In this document: piece by piece, positions 51,401-64,000 of the stretch
Layout: every line of letters begins with the position of its first letter
Position numbering within the stretch: the first letter of the stretch is position 1
Source: Bolinopsis microptera
Lineage: Eukaryota > Ctenophora > Tentaculata > Lobata > Bolinopsidae
Direction of reading: 5' to 3'
Length of the DNA: 64,000 nt
Assembly: GCF_026151205.1 (NCBI RefSeq)
Contig: NC_087074.1
Span: forward strand, 13,469,742-13,533,741
Notes under the pieces: model-generated
The model's input: only the letters and a program-made list of their open reading frames with translations
Told to the model about the DNA's origin: nothing
Database searches by the model: none
Position numbers and translations under genes: made by a program

Positions 51401-54400
51401 GCTGTTAGCTTTGTTTTATCTTTATTCGTTTCATTAGAGCCCTCCTGAAGGAAGGCTTACCAAAAGATGTGAGGTCTGGTCTCCTGAGAGAACCAGTTAC
51501 ACATTGGAACTTAATCTTACCTCAAATTATTTGTTATATAGTAGTGTTGAAAGTATTAAAACTGCAGATAGAGTGGTCTCTTGCCTATTTCTTCCTCAAC
51601 ATAGCTCTTTCCTAGTTTGCAAGAGCGTCAGAATTGGAAAATATTTCCTTTGAGCCATGGCTAATGAGCCACGTGAGGGTCACGAGATAGCATGTCAGCA
51701 CTCCAACGACCTCACCTGACGATCTCGTGTTTCAGATAATGGATTCTCCATTAGGTCCATAAAAGGCATGTAATTAGATGTGTTCAGGATGCAGCCCAAT
51801 ACTGCCCAGAGTACATCCAATAGCTGTACACAATCTGTATTGCCCAGAACTGTGGATTGCTTTTTTCCCTGAACCAAAAAACCAAGATCTTGGTGAAAGG
51901 ATGACGATTTTTAGCCAAAGATATGAGCCAAGTTAGGGGTACCTGCTCCTAAAAAAGGGTCACCCTCTCAAAGGATGAGCATGACACGGCAGCTGTTAGC
52001 TTTGTTTTATCTTTATTCGTTTCATTAGAGCCCTCCTGAAGGAAGGCTTACCAAAAGATGTGAGGTCTGGTCTCCTGAGAGAACCAGTTACACATTGGAA
52101 CTTAATCTTACCTCAAATTATTTGTTATATAGTAGTGTTGAAAGTATTAAAACTGCAGATAGAGTGGTCTCTTGCCTATTTCTTCCTCAACATAGCTCTT
52201 TCCTAGTTTGCAAGAGCGTCAGAATTGGAAAATATTTCCTTTGAGCCATGGCTAATGAGCCACGTGAGGGTCACGAGATAGCATGTCAGCACTCCAACGA
52301 CCTCACCTGACGATCTCGTGTTTCAGATAATGGATTCTCCATTAGGTCCATAAAAGGCATGTAATTAGATGTGTTCAGGATGCAGCCCAATACTGCCCAG
52401 AGTACATCCAATAGCTGTACACAATCTGTATTGCCCAGAACTGTGGATTGCTTTTTTCCCTGAACCAAAAAACCAAGATCTTGGTGAAAGGATGACGATT
52501 TTTAGCCAAAGATATGAGCCAAGTTAGGGGTACCTGCTCCTAAAAAAGGGTCACCCTCTCAAAGGATGAGCATGACACGGCAGCTGTTAGCTTTGTTTTA
52601 TCTTTATTCGTTTCATTAGAGCCCTCCTGAAGGAAGGCTTACCAAAAGATGTGAGGTCTGGTCTCCTGAGAGAACCAGTTACACATTGGAACTTAATCTT
52701 ACCTCAAATTATTTGTTATATAGTAGTGTTGAAAGTATTAAAACTGCAGATAGAGTGGTCTCTTGCCTATTTCTTCCTCAACATAGCTCTTTCCTAGTTT
52801 GCAAGAGCGTCAGAATTGGAAAATATTTCCTTTGAGCCATGGCTAATGAGCCACGTGAGAGGTCACGAGATAGCATGTCAGCACTCCAACGACCTCACCT
52901 GACGATCTCGTGTTTCAGATAATGGATTCTCCATTAGGTCCATAAAAGGCATGTAATTAGATGTGTTCAGGATGCAGCCCAATACTGCCCAGAGTACATC
53001 CAATAGCTGTACACAATCTGTATTGCCCAGAACTGTGGATTGCTTTTTTCCCTGAACCAAAAAACCAAGATCTTGGTGAAAGGATGACGATTTTTAGCCA
53101 AAGATATGAGCCAAGTTAGGGGTACCTGCTCCTAAAAAAGGGTCACCCTCTCAAAGGATGAGCATGACACGGCAGCTGTTAGCTTTGTTTTATCTTTATT
53201 CGTTTCATTAGAGCCCTCCTGAAGGAAGGCTTACCAAAAGATGTGAGGTCTGGTCTCCTGAGAGAACCAGTTACACATTGGAACTTAATCTTACCTCAAA
53301 TTATTTGTTATATAGTAGTGTTGAAAGTATTAAAACTGCAGATAGAGTGGTCTCTTGCCTATTTCTTCCTCAACATAGCTCTTTCCTAGTTTGCAAGAGC
53401 GTCAGAATTGGAAAATATTTCCTTTGAGCCATGGCTAATGAGCCACGTGAGAGTCACGAGATAGCATGTCAGCACTCCAACGACCTCACCTGACGATCTC
53501 GTGTTTCAGATAATGGATTCTCCATTAGGTCCATAAAAGGCATGTAATTAGATGTGTTCAGGATGCAGCCCAATACTGCCCAGAGTACATCCAATAGCTG
53601 TACACAATCTGTATTGCCCAGAACTGTGGATTGCTTTTTTCCCTGAACCAAAAAACCAAGATCTTGGTGAAAGGATGACGATTTTTAGCCAAAGATATGA
53701 GCCAAGTTAGGGGTACCTGCTCCTAAAAAAGGGTCACCCTCTCAAAGGATGAGCATGACACGGCAGCTGTTAGCTTTGTTTTATCTTTATTCGTTTCATT
53801 AGAGCCCTCCTGAAGGAAGGCTTACCAAAAGATGTGAGGTCTGGTCTCCTGAGAGAACCAGTTACACATTGGAACTTAATCTTACCTCAAATTATTTGTT
53901 ATATAGTAGTGTTGAAAGTATTAAAACTGCAGATAGAGTGGTCTCTTGCCTATTTCTTCCTCAACATAGCTCTTTCCTAGTTTGCAAGAGCGTCAGAATT
54001 GGAAAATATTTCCTTTGAGCCATGGCTAATGAGCCACGTGAGGGTCACGAGATAGCATGTCAGCACTCCAACGACCTCACCTGACGATCTCGTGTTTCAG
54101 ATAATGGATTCTCCATTAGGTCCATAAAAGGCATGTAATTAGATGTGTTCAGGATGCAGCCCAATACTGCCCAGAGTACATCCAATAGCTGTACACAATC
54201 TGTATTGCCCAGAACTGTGGATTGCTTTTTTCCCTGAACCAAAAAACCAAGATCTTGGTGAAAGGATGACGATTTTTAGCCAAAGATATGAGCCAAGTTA
54301 GGGGTACCTGCTCCTAAAAAAGGGTCACCCTCTCAAAGGATGAGCATGACACGGCAGCTGTTAGCTTTGTTTTATCTTTATTCGTTTCATTAGAGCCCTC

Positions 54401-57400
54401 CTGAAGGAAGGCTTACCAAAAGATGTGAGGTCTGGTCTCCTGAGAGAACCAGTTACACATTGGAACTTAATCTTACCTCAAATTATTTGTTATATAGTAG
54501 TGTTGAAAGTATTAAAACTGCAGATAGAGTGGTCTCTTGCCTATTTCTTCCTCAACATAGCTCTTTCCTAGTTTGCAAGAGCGTCAGAATTGGAAAATAT
54601 TTCCTTTGAGCCATGGCTAATGAGCCACGTGAGGGTCACGAGATAGCATGTCAGCACTCCAACGACCTCACCTGACGATCTCGTGTTTCAGATAATGGAT
54701 TCTCCATTAGGTCCATAAAAGGCATGTAATTAGATGTGTTCAGGATGCAGCCCAATACTGCCCAGAGTACATCCAATAGCTGTACACAATCTGTATTGCC
54801 CAGAACTGTGGATTGCTTTTTTCCCTGAACCAAAAAACCAAGATCTTGGTGAAAGGATGACGATTTTTAGCCAAAGATATGAGCCAAGTTAGGGGTACCT
54901 GCTCCTAAAAAAGGGTCACCCTCTCAAAGGATGAGCATGACACGGCAGCTGTTAGCTTTGTTTTATCTTTATTCGTTTCATTAGAGCCCTCCTGAAGGAA
55001 GGCTTACCAAAAGATGTGAGGTCTGGTCTCCTGAGAGAACCAGTTACACATTGGAACTTAATCTTACCTCAAATTATTTGTTATATAGTAGTGTTGAAAG
55101 TATTAAAACTGCAGATAGAGTGGTCTCTTGCCTATTTCTTCCTCAACATAGCTCTTTCCTAGTTTGCAAGAGCGTCAGAATTGGAAAATATTTCCTTTGA
55201 GCCATGGCTAATGAGCCACGTGAGGGTCACGAGATAGCATGTCAGCACTCCAACGACCTCACCTGACGATCTCGTGTTTCAGATAATGGATTCTCCATTA
55301 GGTCCATAAAAGGCATGTAATTAGATGTGTTCAGGATGCAGCCCAATACTGCCCAGAGTACATCCAATAGCTGTACACAATCTGTATTGCCCAGAACTGT
55401 GGATTGCTTTTTTCCCTGAACCAAAAAACCAAGATCTTGGTGAAAGGATGACGATTTTTAGCCAAAGATATGAGCCAAGTTAGGGGTACCTGCTCCTAAA
55501 AAAGGGTCACCCTCTCAAAGGATGAGCATGACACGGCAGCTGTTAGCTTTGTTTTATCTTTATTCGTTTCATTAGAGCCCTCCTGAAGGAAGGCTTACCA
55601 AAAGATGTGAGGTCTGGTCTCCTGAGAGAACCAGTTACACATTGGAACTTAATCTTACCTCAAATTATTTGTTATATAGTAGTGTTGAAAGTATTAAAAC
55701 TGCAGATAGAGTGGTCTCTTGCCTATTTCTTCCTCAACATAGCTCTTTCCTAGTTTGCAAGAGCGTCAGAATTGGAAAATATTTCCTTTGAGCCATGGCT
55801 AATGAGCCACGTGAGGGTCACGAGATAGCATGTCAGCACTCCAACGACCTCACCTGACGATCTCGTGTTTCAGATAATGGATTCTCCATTAGGTCCATAA
55901 AAGGCATGTAATTAGATGTGTTCAGGATGCAGCCCAATACTGCCCAGAGTACATCCAATAGCTGTACACAATCTGTATTGCCCAGAACTGTGGATTGCTT
56001 TTTTCCCTGAACCAAAAAACCAAGATCTTGGTGAAAGGATGACGATTTTTAGCCAAAGATATGAGCCAAGTTAGGGGTACCTGCTCCTAAAAAAGGGTCA
56101 CCCTCTCAAAGGATGAGCATGACACGGCAGCTGTTAGCTTTGTTTTATCTTTATTCGTTTCATTAGAGCCCTCCTGAAGGAAGGCTTACCAAAAGATGTG
56201 AGGTCTGGTCTCCTGAGAGAACCAGTTACACATTGGAACTTAATCTTACCTCAAATTATTTGTTATATAGTAGTGTTGAAAGTATTAAAACTGCAGATAG
56301 AGTGGTCTCTTGCCTATTTCTTCCTCAACATAGCTCTTTCCTAGTTTGCAAGAGCGTCAGAATTGGAAAATATTTCCTTTGAGCCATGGCTAATGAGCCA
56401 CGTGAGGGTCACGAGATAGCATGTCAGCACTCCAACGACCTCACCTGACGATCTCGTGTTTCAGATAATGGATTCTCCATTAGGTCCATAAAAGGCATGT
56501 AATTAGATGTGTTCAGGATGCAGCCCAATACTGCCCAGAGTACATCCAATAGCTGTACACAATCTGTATTGCCCAGAACTGTGGATTGCTTTTTTCCCTG
56601 AACCAAAAAACCAAGATCTTGGTGAAAGGATGACGATTTTTAGCCAAAGATATGAGCCCAAGTTGGGGGGACCCCCCGGGGCCCCCCTTAAAAAAAAGGG
56701 TCACCCTTTTTTTCAAAAAATTCCAAAATTTTTTGGGGGAAAACCCCGATTATTGGGGCCCCCCCCCAAAAAAATTCCCCGGTGGGGATTGCTTTTTTCC
56801 CTTTTAAACCAAAAAAAACCAAAGAATCCTTTGGTGAAGGATTGGCCGGGTTTTTAAGGCCCAAAAAAGGGTATGAGCCCCCCAAATTAAGGGGTTTAAA
56901 AAAATGCCCCCCCAAAAAAAAAAAAGGGGGGGTTCCAAAACCCCTCCAAAAAAGGGGGAAAAAGAGCATGAACGGGGCTGTTAGCTTTGTTTTATCTTTA
57001 TTTTGTTTCATTGAGCCCTCCTGAAGGAAAGGGGTTCCAAAAAGGGGTGTGGGGTTGGTCTCCTGAGGAACCAGTTAAACATTTGGGCTTAAACTTCCTC
57101 AAATTATTTGTTATTTAGTATGTTGAAGTATTAAAAAATGCAGATAAAAGTGGTCTTTGCCTATTTGTTCCTCAACATAGCTCTTTCCTAGTTTGCAAGA
57201 GCGTCAGAATTGGAAAATATTTTCCTTTGAGCCATGGCCTAATGAGCCACTGAGGGTCACGAGATAGCATGTCAGCACTCCAACGACCTCACCTGACGAT
57301 CTCGTGTTTCAGATAATGGATTCTCCATTAGGTCCATAAAAGGCATGTAATTAGATGTGTTCAGGATGCAGCCCAATACTGCCCAGAGTACATCCAATAG

Positions 57401-60400
57401 CTGTACACAATCTGTATTGCCCAGAACTGTGGATTGCTTTTTTCCCCTGAACCTAAAACCAAGATCTTGGTGAAAGGATACGATTTTTTAGCCAAAGATA
57501 TGAGCAAGTTAGGGGTACCTGCTCCTAAAAAAGGGTCACCTCTCAAGGATGAGCATGACACGGCAGCTGATTAGCTTTGTTTTATCTTTATTCGTTTCAT
57601 TAGAGCCCTCCTGAGGAAAGGCTTACCAAAAGATGTGAGGTCTGGTCTCCTGAAGAGAACCGTTAAAACCCTTGGAATTAAATTTTCCTCAAATTATTTT
57701 TTATATGTAGTGTTGAAAGTATTTTAAAATGGGGAGTGGTCTCTTTCCTAAATTTTTCCTAACATAAACTCTTTCCCAGTTTGGGAAAAAGCGTCGAATT
57801 TGGAAATTTTTTCCTTTGAGATGGCTAAAGGCCAGTGGGGTCACGAGATAGCATGTCAGCACTTTTTAAAGACCTCACCTGACGATCTCGTGTTTCAGAT
57901 AAGGGGTTCTCCATTAGGTCCATAAAAGGCATGTTTAAATTTGATGTGTTCAGGATGCAGCCCCCAAAATTTCCCCGAGGGCATCCAATTTTGTGTTCAC
58001 AATTGTAATTTCCCAGAACTTTTGGATTGCTTTTTTTCCCCGAACAAAAAACCCAAAATCTTTGGGGAAAGGTTTACGATTTTTTAGCAAAGTTTTATGA
58101 AAAAACCCCCAAAGGTTAAAAGGGGTTTTTTTTCCTTGGCCCCCTAAAAAAAGGGTATTAGGGGTACCTGCTCCTAAAAAAAGGGTCACCCTCTCAAGGA
58201 TGAGCATGACACGGCAGCTGTTAGCTTTGTTTTATCTTTATTCGTTTCATAGAGCCCTCCTGAAGGAAGGCTTACAAAAGATGTGAGGTCTGGTCTCCTG
58301 AGAGAAACCAGTTACACATTGGAACTTACTCTTACCTCAAATTATTTGTTATATAGTAGTGTTTGAAAGTATTAAAACTGCAGATAGAGTGGTCTCTTGC
58401 TATTTCTTCCTCAACATAGCTCTTTCCTAGTTTGCAAGAGCGTCAGAATTGAAAATATTTCCTTTGAGCCATGGCTAATGAGCCACGTGAGGGTCACGAG
58501 ATAGCATGTCAGCACTCCAACGACCTCACCTGACGATCTCGTGTTTCAGATTAATGGATTCTCCATTAGGTCCATAAAAGGCATGTAATTAGATGTGTCA
58601 GGATGCAGCCCAATACCTGCCCAGAGTACATCCAATAGCTGTACACAATCTGTATTGCCCAGAACTGTGGATTGCTTTTTTCCCTGAACTAAAAACCAAG
58701 ATCTTGGTGAAAGGATGACGATTTTTAGCCAAAGATATGAGCCAAGTTAGGGGTACCTGCTCCTAAAAAAGGGTCACCCTCTCAAAGGATGAGCATGACA
58801 CGGCAGCTGTTAGCTTTGTTTTATCTTTATTCGTTTCATTAGAGCCCTCCTGAAGGAAGGCTTACCAAAAGATGTGAGGTCTGGTCTCCTGAGAGAACCA
58901 GTTACACATTGGAACTTAATCTTACCTCAAATTATTTGTTATATAGTAGTGTTGAAAGTATTAAAACTGCAGATAGAGTGGTCTCTTGCCTATTTGTTCC
59001 TCAACATAGCTCTTTCCTAGTTTGCAAGAGCGTCAGAATTGGAAAATATTTCCTTTGAGCCATGGCTAATGAGCCACGTGAGGGTCACGAGATAGCATGT
59101 CAGCACTCCAACGACCTCACCTGACGATCTCGTGTTTCAGATAATGGATTCTCCATTAGGTCCATAAAAGGCATGTAATTAGATGTGTTCAGGATGCAGC
59201 CCAATACTGCCCAGAGTACATCCAATAGCTGTACACAATCTGTATTGCCCAGAACTGTGGATTGCTTTTTTCCCTGAACCTAAAAACCAAGATCTTGGTG
59301 AAAGGATGACGATTTTTAGCCAAAGATATGAGCCAAGTTAGGGGTACCTGCTCCTAAAAAAGGGTCACCCTCTCAAAGGATGAGCATGACACGGCAGCTG
59401 TTAGCTTTGTTTTATCTTTATTCGTTTCATTAGAGCCCTCCTGAAGGAAGGCTTACCAAAAGATGTGAGGTCTGGTCTCCTGAGAGAACCAGTTACACAT
59501 TGGAACTTAATCTTACCTCAAATTATTTGTTATATAGTAGTGTTGAAAGTATTAAAACTGCAGATAGAGTGGTCTCTTGCCTATTTCTTCCTCAACATAG
59601 CTCTTTCCTAGTTTGCAAGAGCGTCAGAATTGGAAAATATTTCCTTTGAGCCATGGCTAATGAGCCACGTGAGGGTCACGAGATAGCATGTCAGCACTCA
59701 ACGACCTCACCTGACGATCTCGTGTTTCAGATAATGGATTCTCCATTAGGTCCATAAAAGGCATGTAATTAGATGTGTTCAGGATGCAGCCCAATACTGC
59801 CCAGAGTACATCCAATAGCTGTACACAATCTGTATTGCCCAGAACTGTGGATTGCTTTTTTCCCTGAACCAAAAAACCAAGATCTTGGTGAAAGGATGAC
59901 GATTTTTAGCCAAAGATATGAGCCAAGTTAGGGGTACCTGCTCCTAAAAAGGGTCACCCTCTCAAAGGATGAGCATGACACGGCAGCTGTTAGCTTTGTT
60001 TTATCTTTATTCGTTTCATTAGAGCCCTCCTGAAGGAAGGCTTACCAAAAGATGTGAGGTCTGGTCTCCTGAGAGAACCAGTTACACATTGGAACTTAAT
60101 CTTACCTCAAATTATTTGTTATATAGTAGTGTTGAAAGTATTAAAACTGCAGATAGAGTGGTCTCTTGCCTATTTCTTCCTCAACATAGCTCTTTCCTAG
60201 TTTGCAAGAGCGTCAGAATTGGAAAATATTTCCTTTGAGCCATGGCTAATGAGCCACGTGAGGGTCACGAGATAGCATGTCAGCACTCCAACGACCTCAC
60301 CTGACGATCTCGTGTTTCAGATAATGGATTCTCCATTAGGTCCATAAAAGGCATGTAATTAGATGTGTTCAGGATGCAGCCCAATACTGCCCAGAGTACA

Positions 60401-63400
60401 TCCAATAGCTGTACACAATCTGTATTGCCCAGAACTGTGGATTGCTTTTTTCCCTGAACCAAAAAACCAAGATCTTGGTGAAAGGATGACGATTTTTAGC
60501 CAAAGATATGAGCCAAGTTAGGGGTACCTGCTCCTAAAAAAGGGTCACCCTCTCAAAGGATGAGCATGACACGGCAGCTGTTAGCTTTGTTTTATCTTTA
60601 TTCGTTTCATTAGAGCCCTCCTGAAGGAAGGCTTACCAAAAGATGTGAGGTCTGGTCTCCTGAGAGAACCAGTTACACATTGGAACTTAATCTTACCTCA
60701 AATTATTTGTTATATAGTAGTGTTGAAAGTATTAAAACTGCAGATAGAGTGGTCTCTTGCCTATTTCTTCCTCAACATAGCTCTTTCCTAGTTTGCAAGA
60801 GCGTCAGAATTGGAAAATATTCCTTTGAGCCATGGCTAATGAGCCACGTGAGAGTCACGAGATAGCATGTCAGCACTCCAACGACCTCACCTGACGATCT
60901 CGTGTTTCAGATAATGGATTCTCCATTAGGTCCATAAAAGGCATGTAATTAGATGTGTTCAGGATGCAGCCCAATACTGCCCAGAGTACATCCAATAGCT
61001 GTACACAATCTGTATTGCCCAGAACTGTGGATTGCTTTTTTCCCTGAACCAAAAAACCAAGATCTTGGTGAAAGGATGACGATTTTTAGCCAAAGATATG
61101 AGCCAAGTTAGGGGTACCTGCTCCTAAAAAAGGGTCACCCTCTCAAAGGATGAGCATGACACGGCAGCTGTTAGCTTTGTTTTATCTTTATTCGTTTCAT
61201 TAGAGCCCTCCTGAAGGAAGGCTTACCAAAAGATGTGAGGTCTGGTCTCCTGAGAGAACCAGTTACACATTGGAACTTAATCTTACCTCAAATTATTTGT
61301 TATATAGTAGTGTTGAAAGTATTAAAACTGCAGATAGAGTGGTCTCTTGCCTATTTCTTCCTCAACATAGCTCTTTCCTAGTTTGCAAGAGCGTCAGAAT
61401 TGGAAAATATTTCCTTTGAGCCATGGCTAATGAGCCACGTGAGGGTCACGAGATAGCATGTCAGCACTCCAACGACCTCACCTGACGATCTCGTGTTTCA
61501 GATAATGGATTCTCCATTAGGTCCATAAAAGGCATGTAATTAGATGTGTTCAGGATGCAGCCCAATACTGCCCAGAGTACTTCCAATAGCTGTACACAAT
61601 CTGTATTGCCCAGAACTGTGGATTGCTTTTTTCCCTGAACCTAAAAACCAAGATCTTGGTGAAAGGATGACGATTTTTAGCCAAAGATATGAGCCAAGTT
61701 AGGGGTACCTGCTCCTAAAAAAGGGTCACCCTCTCAAAGGATGAGCATGACACGGCAGCTGTTAGCTTTGTTTTATCTTTATTCGTTTCATTAGAGCCCT
61801 CCTGAAGGAAGGCTTACCAAAAGATGTGAGGTCTGGTCTCCTGAGAGAACCAGTTACACATTGGAACTTAATCTTACCTCAAATTATTTGTTATATAGTA
61901 GTGTTGAAAGTATTAAAACTGCAGATAGAGTGGTCTCTTGCCTATTTCTTCCTCAACATAGCTCTTTCCTAGTTTGCAAGAGCGTCAGAATTGGAAAATA
62001 TTTCCTTTGAGCCATGGCTAATGAGCCACGTGAGGGTCACGAGATAGCATGTCAGCACTCCAACGACCTCACCTGACGATCTCGTGTTTCAGATAATGGA
62101 TTCTCCATTAGGTCCATAAAAGGCATGTAATTAGATGTGTTCAGGATGCAGCCCAATACTGCCCAGAGTACATCCAATAGCTGTACACAATCTGTATTGC
62201 CCAGAACTGTGGATTGCTTTTTTCCCTGAACCAAAAAACCAAGATCTTGGTGAAAGGATGACGATTTTTAGCCAAAGATATGAGCCAAGTTAGGGGTACC
62301 TGCTCCTAAAATAGGGTCACCTCTCAAAGGATGAGCATGACACGGCAGCTGTTAGCTTTGTTTTATCTTTATTCGTTTCATTAGAGCCCTCCTGAAGGAA
62401 GGCTTACCAAAAGATGTGAGGTCTGGTCTCCTGAGAGAACCAGTTACACATTGGAACTTAATCTTACCTCAAATTATTTGTTATATAGTAGTGTTGAAAG
62501 TATTAAAACTGCAGATAGAGTGGTCTCTTGCCTATTTCTTCCTCAACATAGCTCTTTCCTAGTTTGCAAGAGCGTCAGAATTGGAAAATATTTCCTTTGA
62601 GCCATGGCTAATGAGCCACGTGAGGGTCACGAGATAGCATGTCAGCACTCCAACGACCTCACCTGACGATCTCGTGTTTCAGATAATGGATTCTCCATTA
62701 GGTCCATAAAAGGCATGTAATTAGATGTGTTCAGGATGCAGCCCAATACTGCCCAGAGTACATCCAATAGCTGTACACAATCTGTATTGCCCAGAACTGT
62801 GGATTGCTTTTTTCCCTGAACCTAAAAACCAAGATCTTGGTGAAAGGATGACGATTTTTAGCCAAAGATATGAGCCAAGTTAGGGGTACCTGCTCCTAAA
62901 AAAGGGTCACCCTCTCAAAGGATGAGCATGACACGGCAGCTGTTAGCTTTGTTTTATCTTTATTCGTTTCATTAGAGCCCTCCTGAAGGAAGGCTTACCA
63001 AAAGATGTGAGGTCTGGTCTCCTGAGAGAACCAGTTACACATTGGAACTTAATCTTACCTCAAATTATTTGTTATATAGTAGTGTTGAAAGTATTAAAAC
63101 TGCAGATAGAGTGGTCTCTTGCCTATTTCTTCCTCAACATAGCTCTTTCCTAGTTTGCAAGAGCGTCCAGAATTGGAAAATATTTCCTTTGAGCCATGGC
63201 TAATGAGCCACGTGAGGGTCACGAGATAGCATGTCAGCACTCCAACGACCTCACCTGACGATCTCGTGTTTCAGATAATGGATTCTCCATTAGGTCCATA
63301 AAAGGCATGTAATTAGATGTGTTCAGGATGCAGCCCAATACTGCCCAGAGTACATCCAATAGCTGTACACAATCTGTATTGCCCAGAACTGTGGATTGCT

Positions 63401-64000
63401 TTTTTCCCTGAACCAAAAAACCAAGATCTTGGTGAAAGGATGACGATTTTTAGCCAAAGATATGAGCCAAGTTAGGGGTACCTGCTCCTAAAAAAGGGTC
63501 ACCCTCTCAAAGGATGAGCATGACACGGCAGCTGTTAGCTTTGTTTTATCTTTATTCGTTTCATTAGAGCCCTCCTGAAGGAAGGCTTACCAAAAGATGT
63601 GAGGTCTGGTCTCCTGAGAGAACCAGTTACACATTGGAACTTAATCTTACCTCAAATTATTTGTTATATAGTAGTGTTGAAAGTATTAAAACTGCAGATA
63701 GAGTGGTCTCTTGCCTATTTCTTCCTCAACATAGCTCTTTCCTAGTTTGCAAGAGCGTCAGAATTGGAAAATATTTCCTTTGAGCCATGGCTAATGAGCC
63801 ACGTGAGGGTCACGAGATAGCATGTCAGCACTCCAACGACCTCACCTGACGATCTCGTGTTTCAGATAATGGATTCTCCATTAGGTCCCTTTAAAAGGGT
63901 AATTTGATGGTTCAGGAGCGCCAATATGCCCCGGTAATCCCAAAAGCTGTACACAATTGTTTGCCCGAATGGGATTGCTTTTTTCCTGACAAAAAAAAAC

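Larger units (their letters stand above)
40799..64000. repeat. Tandem array of a 591-bp unit, about 39 copies
   Basis: CCTCAACATAGCTCTTTCC recurs every 591 bp (592 or 590 where single indels occur, for example +1 near 52858). Copies are nearly identical. Variants include CACAATGTG in the first two units versus CACAATCTG elsewhere, CCTAAAAACC for CCAAAAAACC in units near 44783, 47738, 59280, 61641 and 62821, and GAGAGTCACG for GAGGGTCACG near 50495, 53450 and 60851. A 157-bp irregular insert lies at 41768-41924. About 56656-57170, 57650-58150 and 63885-64000 are degraded. On the minus strand each unit holds a candidate 153-nt exon. The array continues past the right edge. Confidence 0.95.

Noticed and set aside
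40900-63416. Repeated 60-codon minus-strand frame in the array as a stand-alone gene
   Set aside because: Its start is TTG inside the T-rich acceptor tract and its last five codons lie beyond the donor. The spliced 51-codon module is the better reading.
40799-64000. Array as 5S rRNA, snRNA, spliced-leader, histone or CRISPR repeats
   Set aside because: The unit shows no 5S, U1-U6 or spliced-leader signature, no histone frame, and a 591-bp unit without spacers is not a CRISPR array.

Overview
The window is invertebrate metazoan nuclear DNA: AT-rich, with spliced genes, GT-AG introns, TTAGGG-type repeats and many retrotransposons and foldback elements. I cannot name the phylum; a cnidarian, sponge or other marine invertebrate would fit. 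Nothing here is prokaryotic.

Positions 1-9640 hold a large non-LTR retrotransposon (LINE) on the minus strand. Its upstream ORF (8246-9535) joins an AlkB-like 2OG-Fe(II) dioxygenase to an SGNH-esterase-like domain. Its ORF2 starts with a PHD/RING-like zinc finger (7403), continues into an EEP endonuclease (2882-1944) and a reverse transcriptase (1723-752 and 146-1), and is broken by insertions. A 4.27-kb Ty3/gypsy (Mag-like) element (2962-7234) with 135-bp LTRs and a CTCTA target duplication sits inside ORF2. That element has lost its integrase core. A second LINE fragment lies at 11536-12149.

Positions 12226-24447 carry the two host genes I can name, both on the plus strand and about 750 bp apart. 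AMDHD1 (imidazolonepropionase, histidine catabolism) has an uninterrupted coding region. PNISR (SR-like splicing-associated protein) can be built from 11 exons whose phases all agree, giving 635 codons plus stop. Its fifth intron holds a 3.2-kb giant inverted repeat enclosing a LINE ORF1 scrap and a telomere-like array.

Positions 24448-40798 are repeat-dominated: two inverted copies of a TIR element with an internal AT-rich minisatellite, several foldback elements, a TA-flanked MITE, a hAT-type MITE with an exact 8-bp target duplication inside a LINE 3' end, and two terminal exons of an unidentified gene (32088-32942). Positions 27090-30835 and 39780-40798 consist almost only of homopolymer runs and look like unpolished-read artefacts; 30836-32060 is partly affected.

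Positions 40799-64000 are a tandem array of about 39 copies of a 591-bp unit that runs off the window. Each unit holds, on the minus strand, a 153-nt open segment bounded by a good 3' splice site and a CAG|GTGAGG 5' splice site, in phase 0-0. If transcribed and spliced, the array would encode a protein of tandem 51-residue modules; at least 35 copies are intact. This is the most unusual feature of the window.
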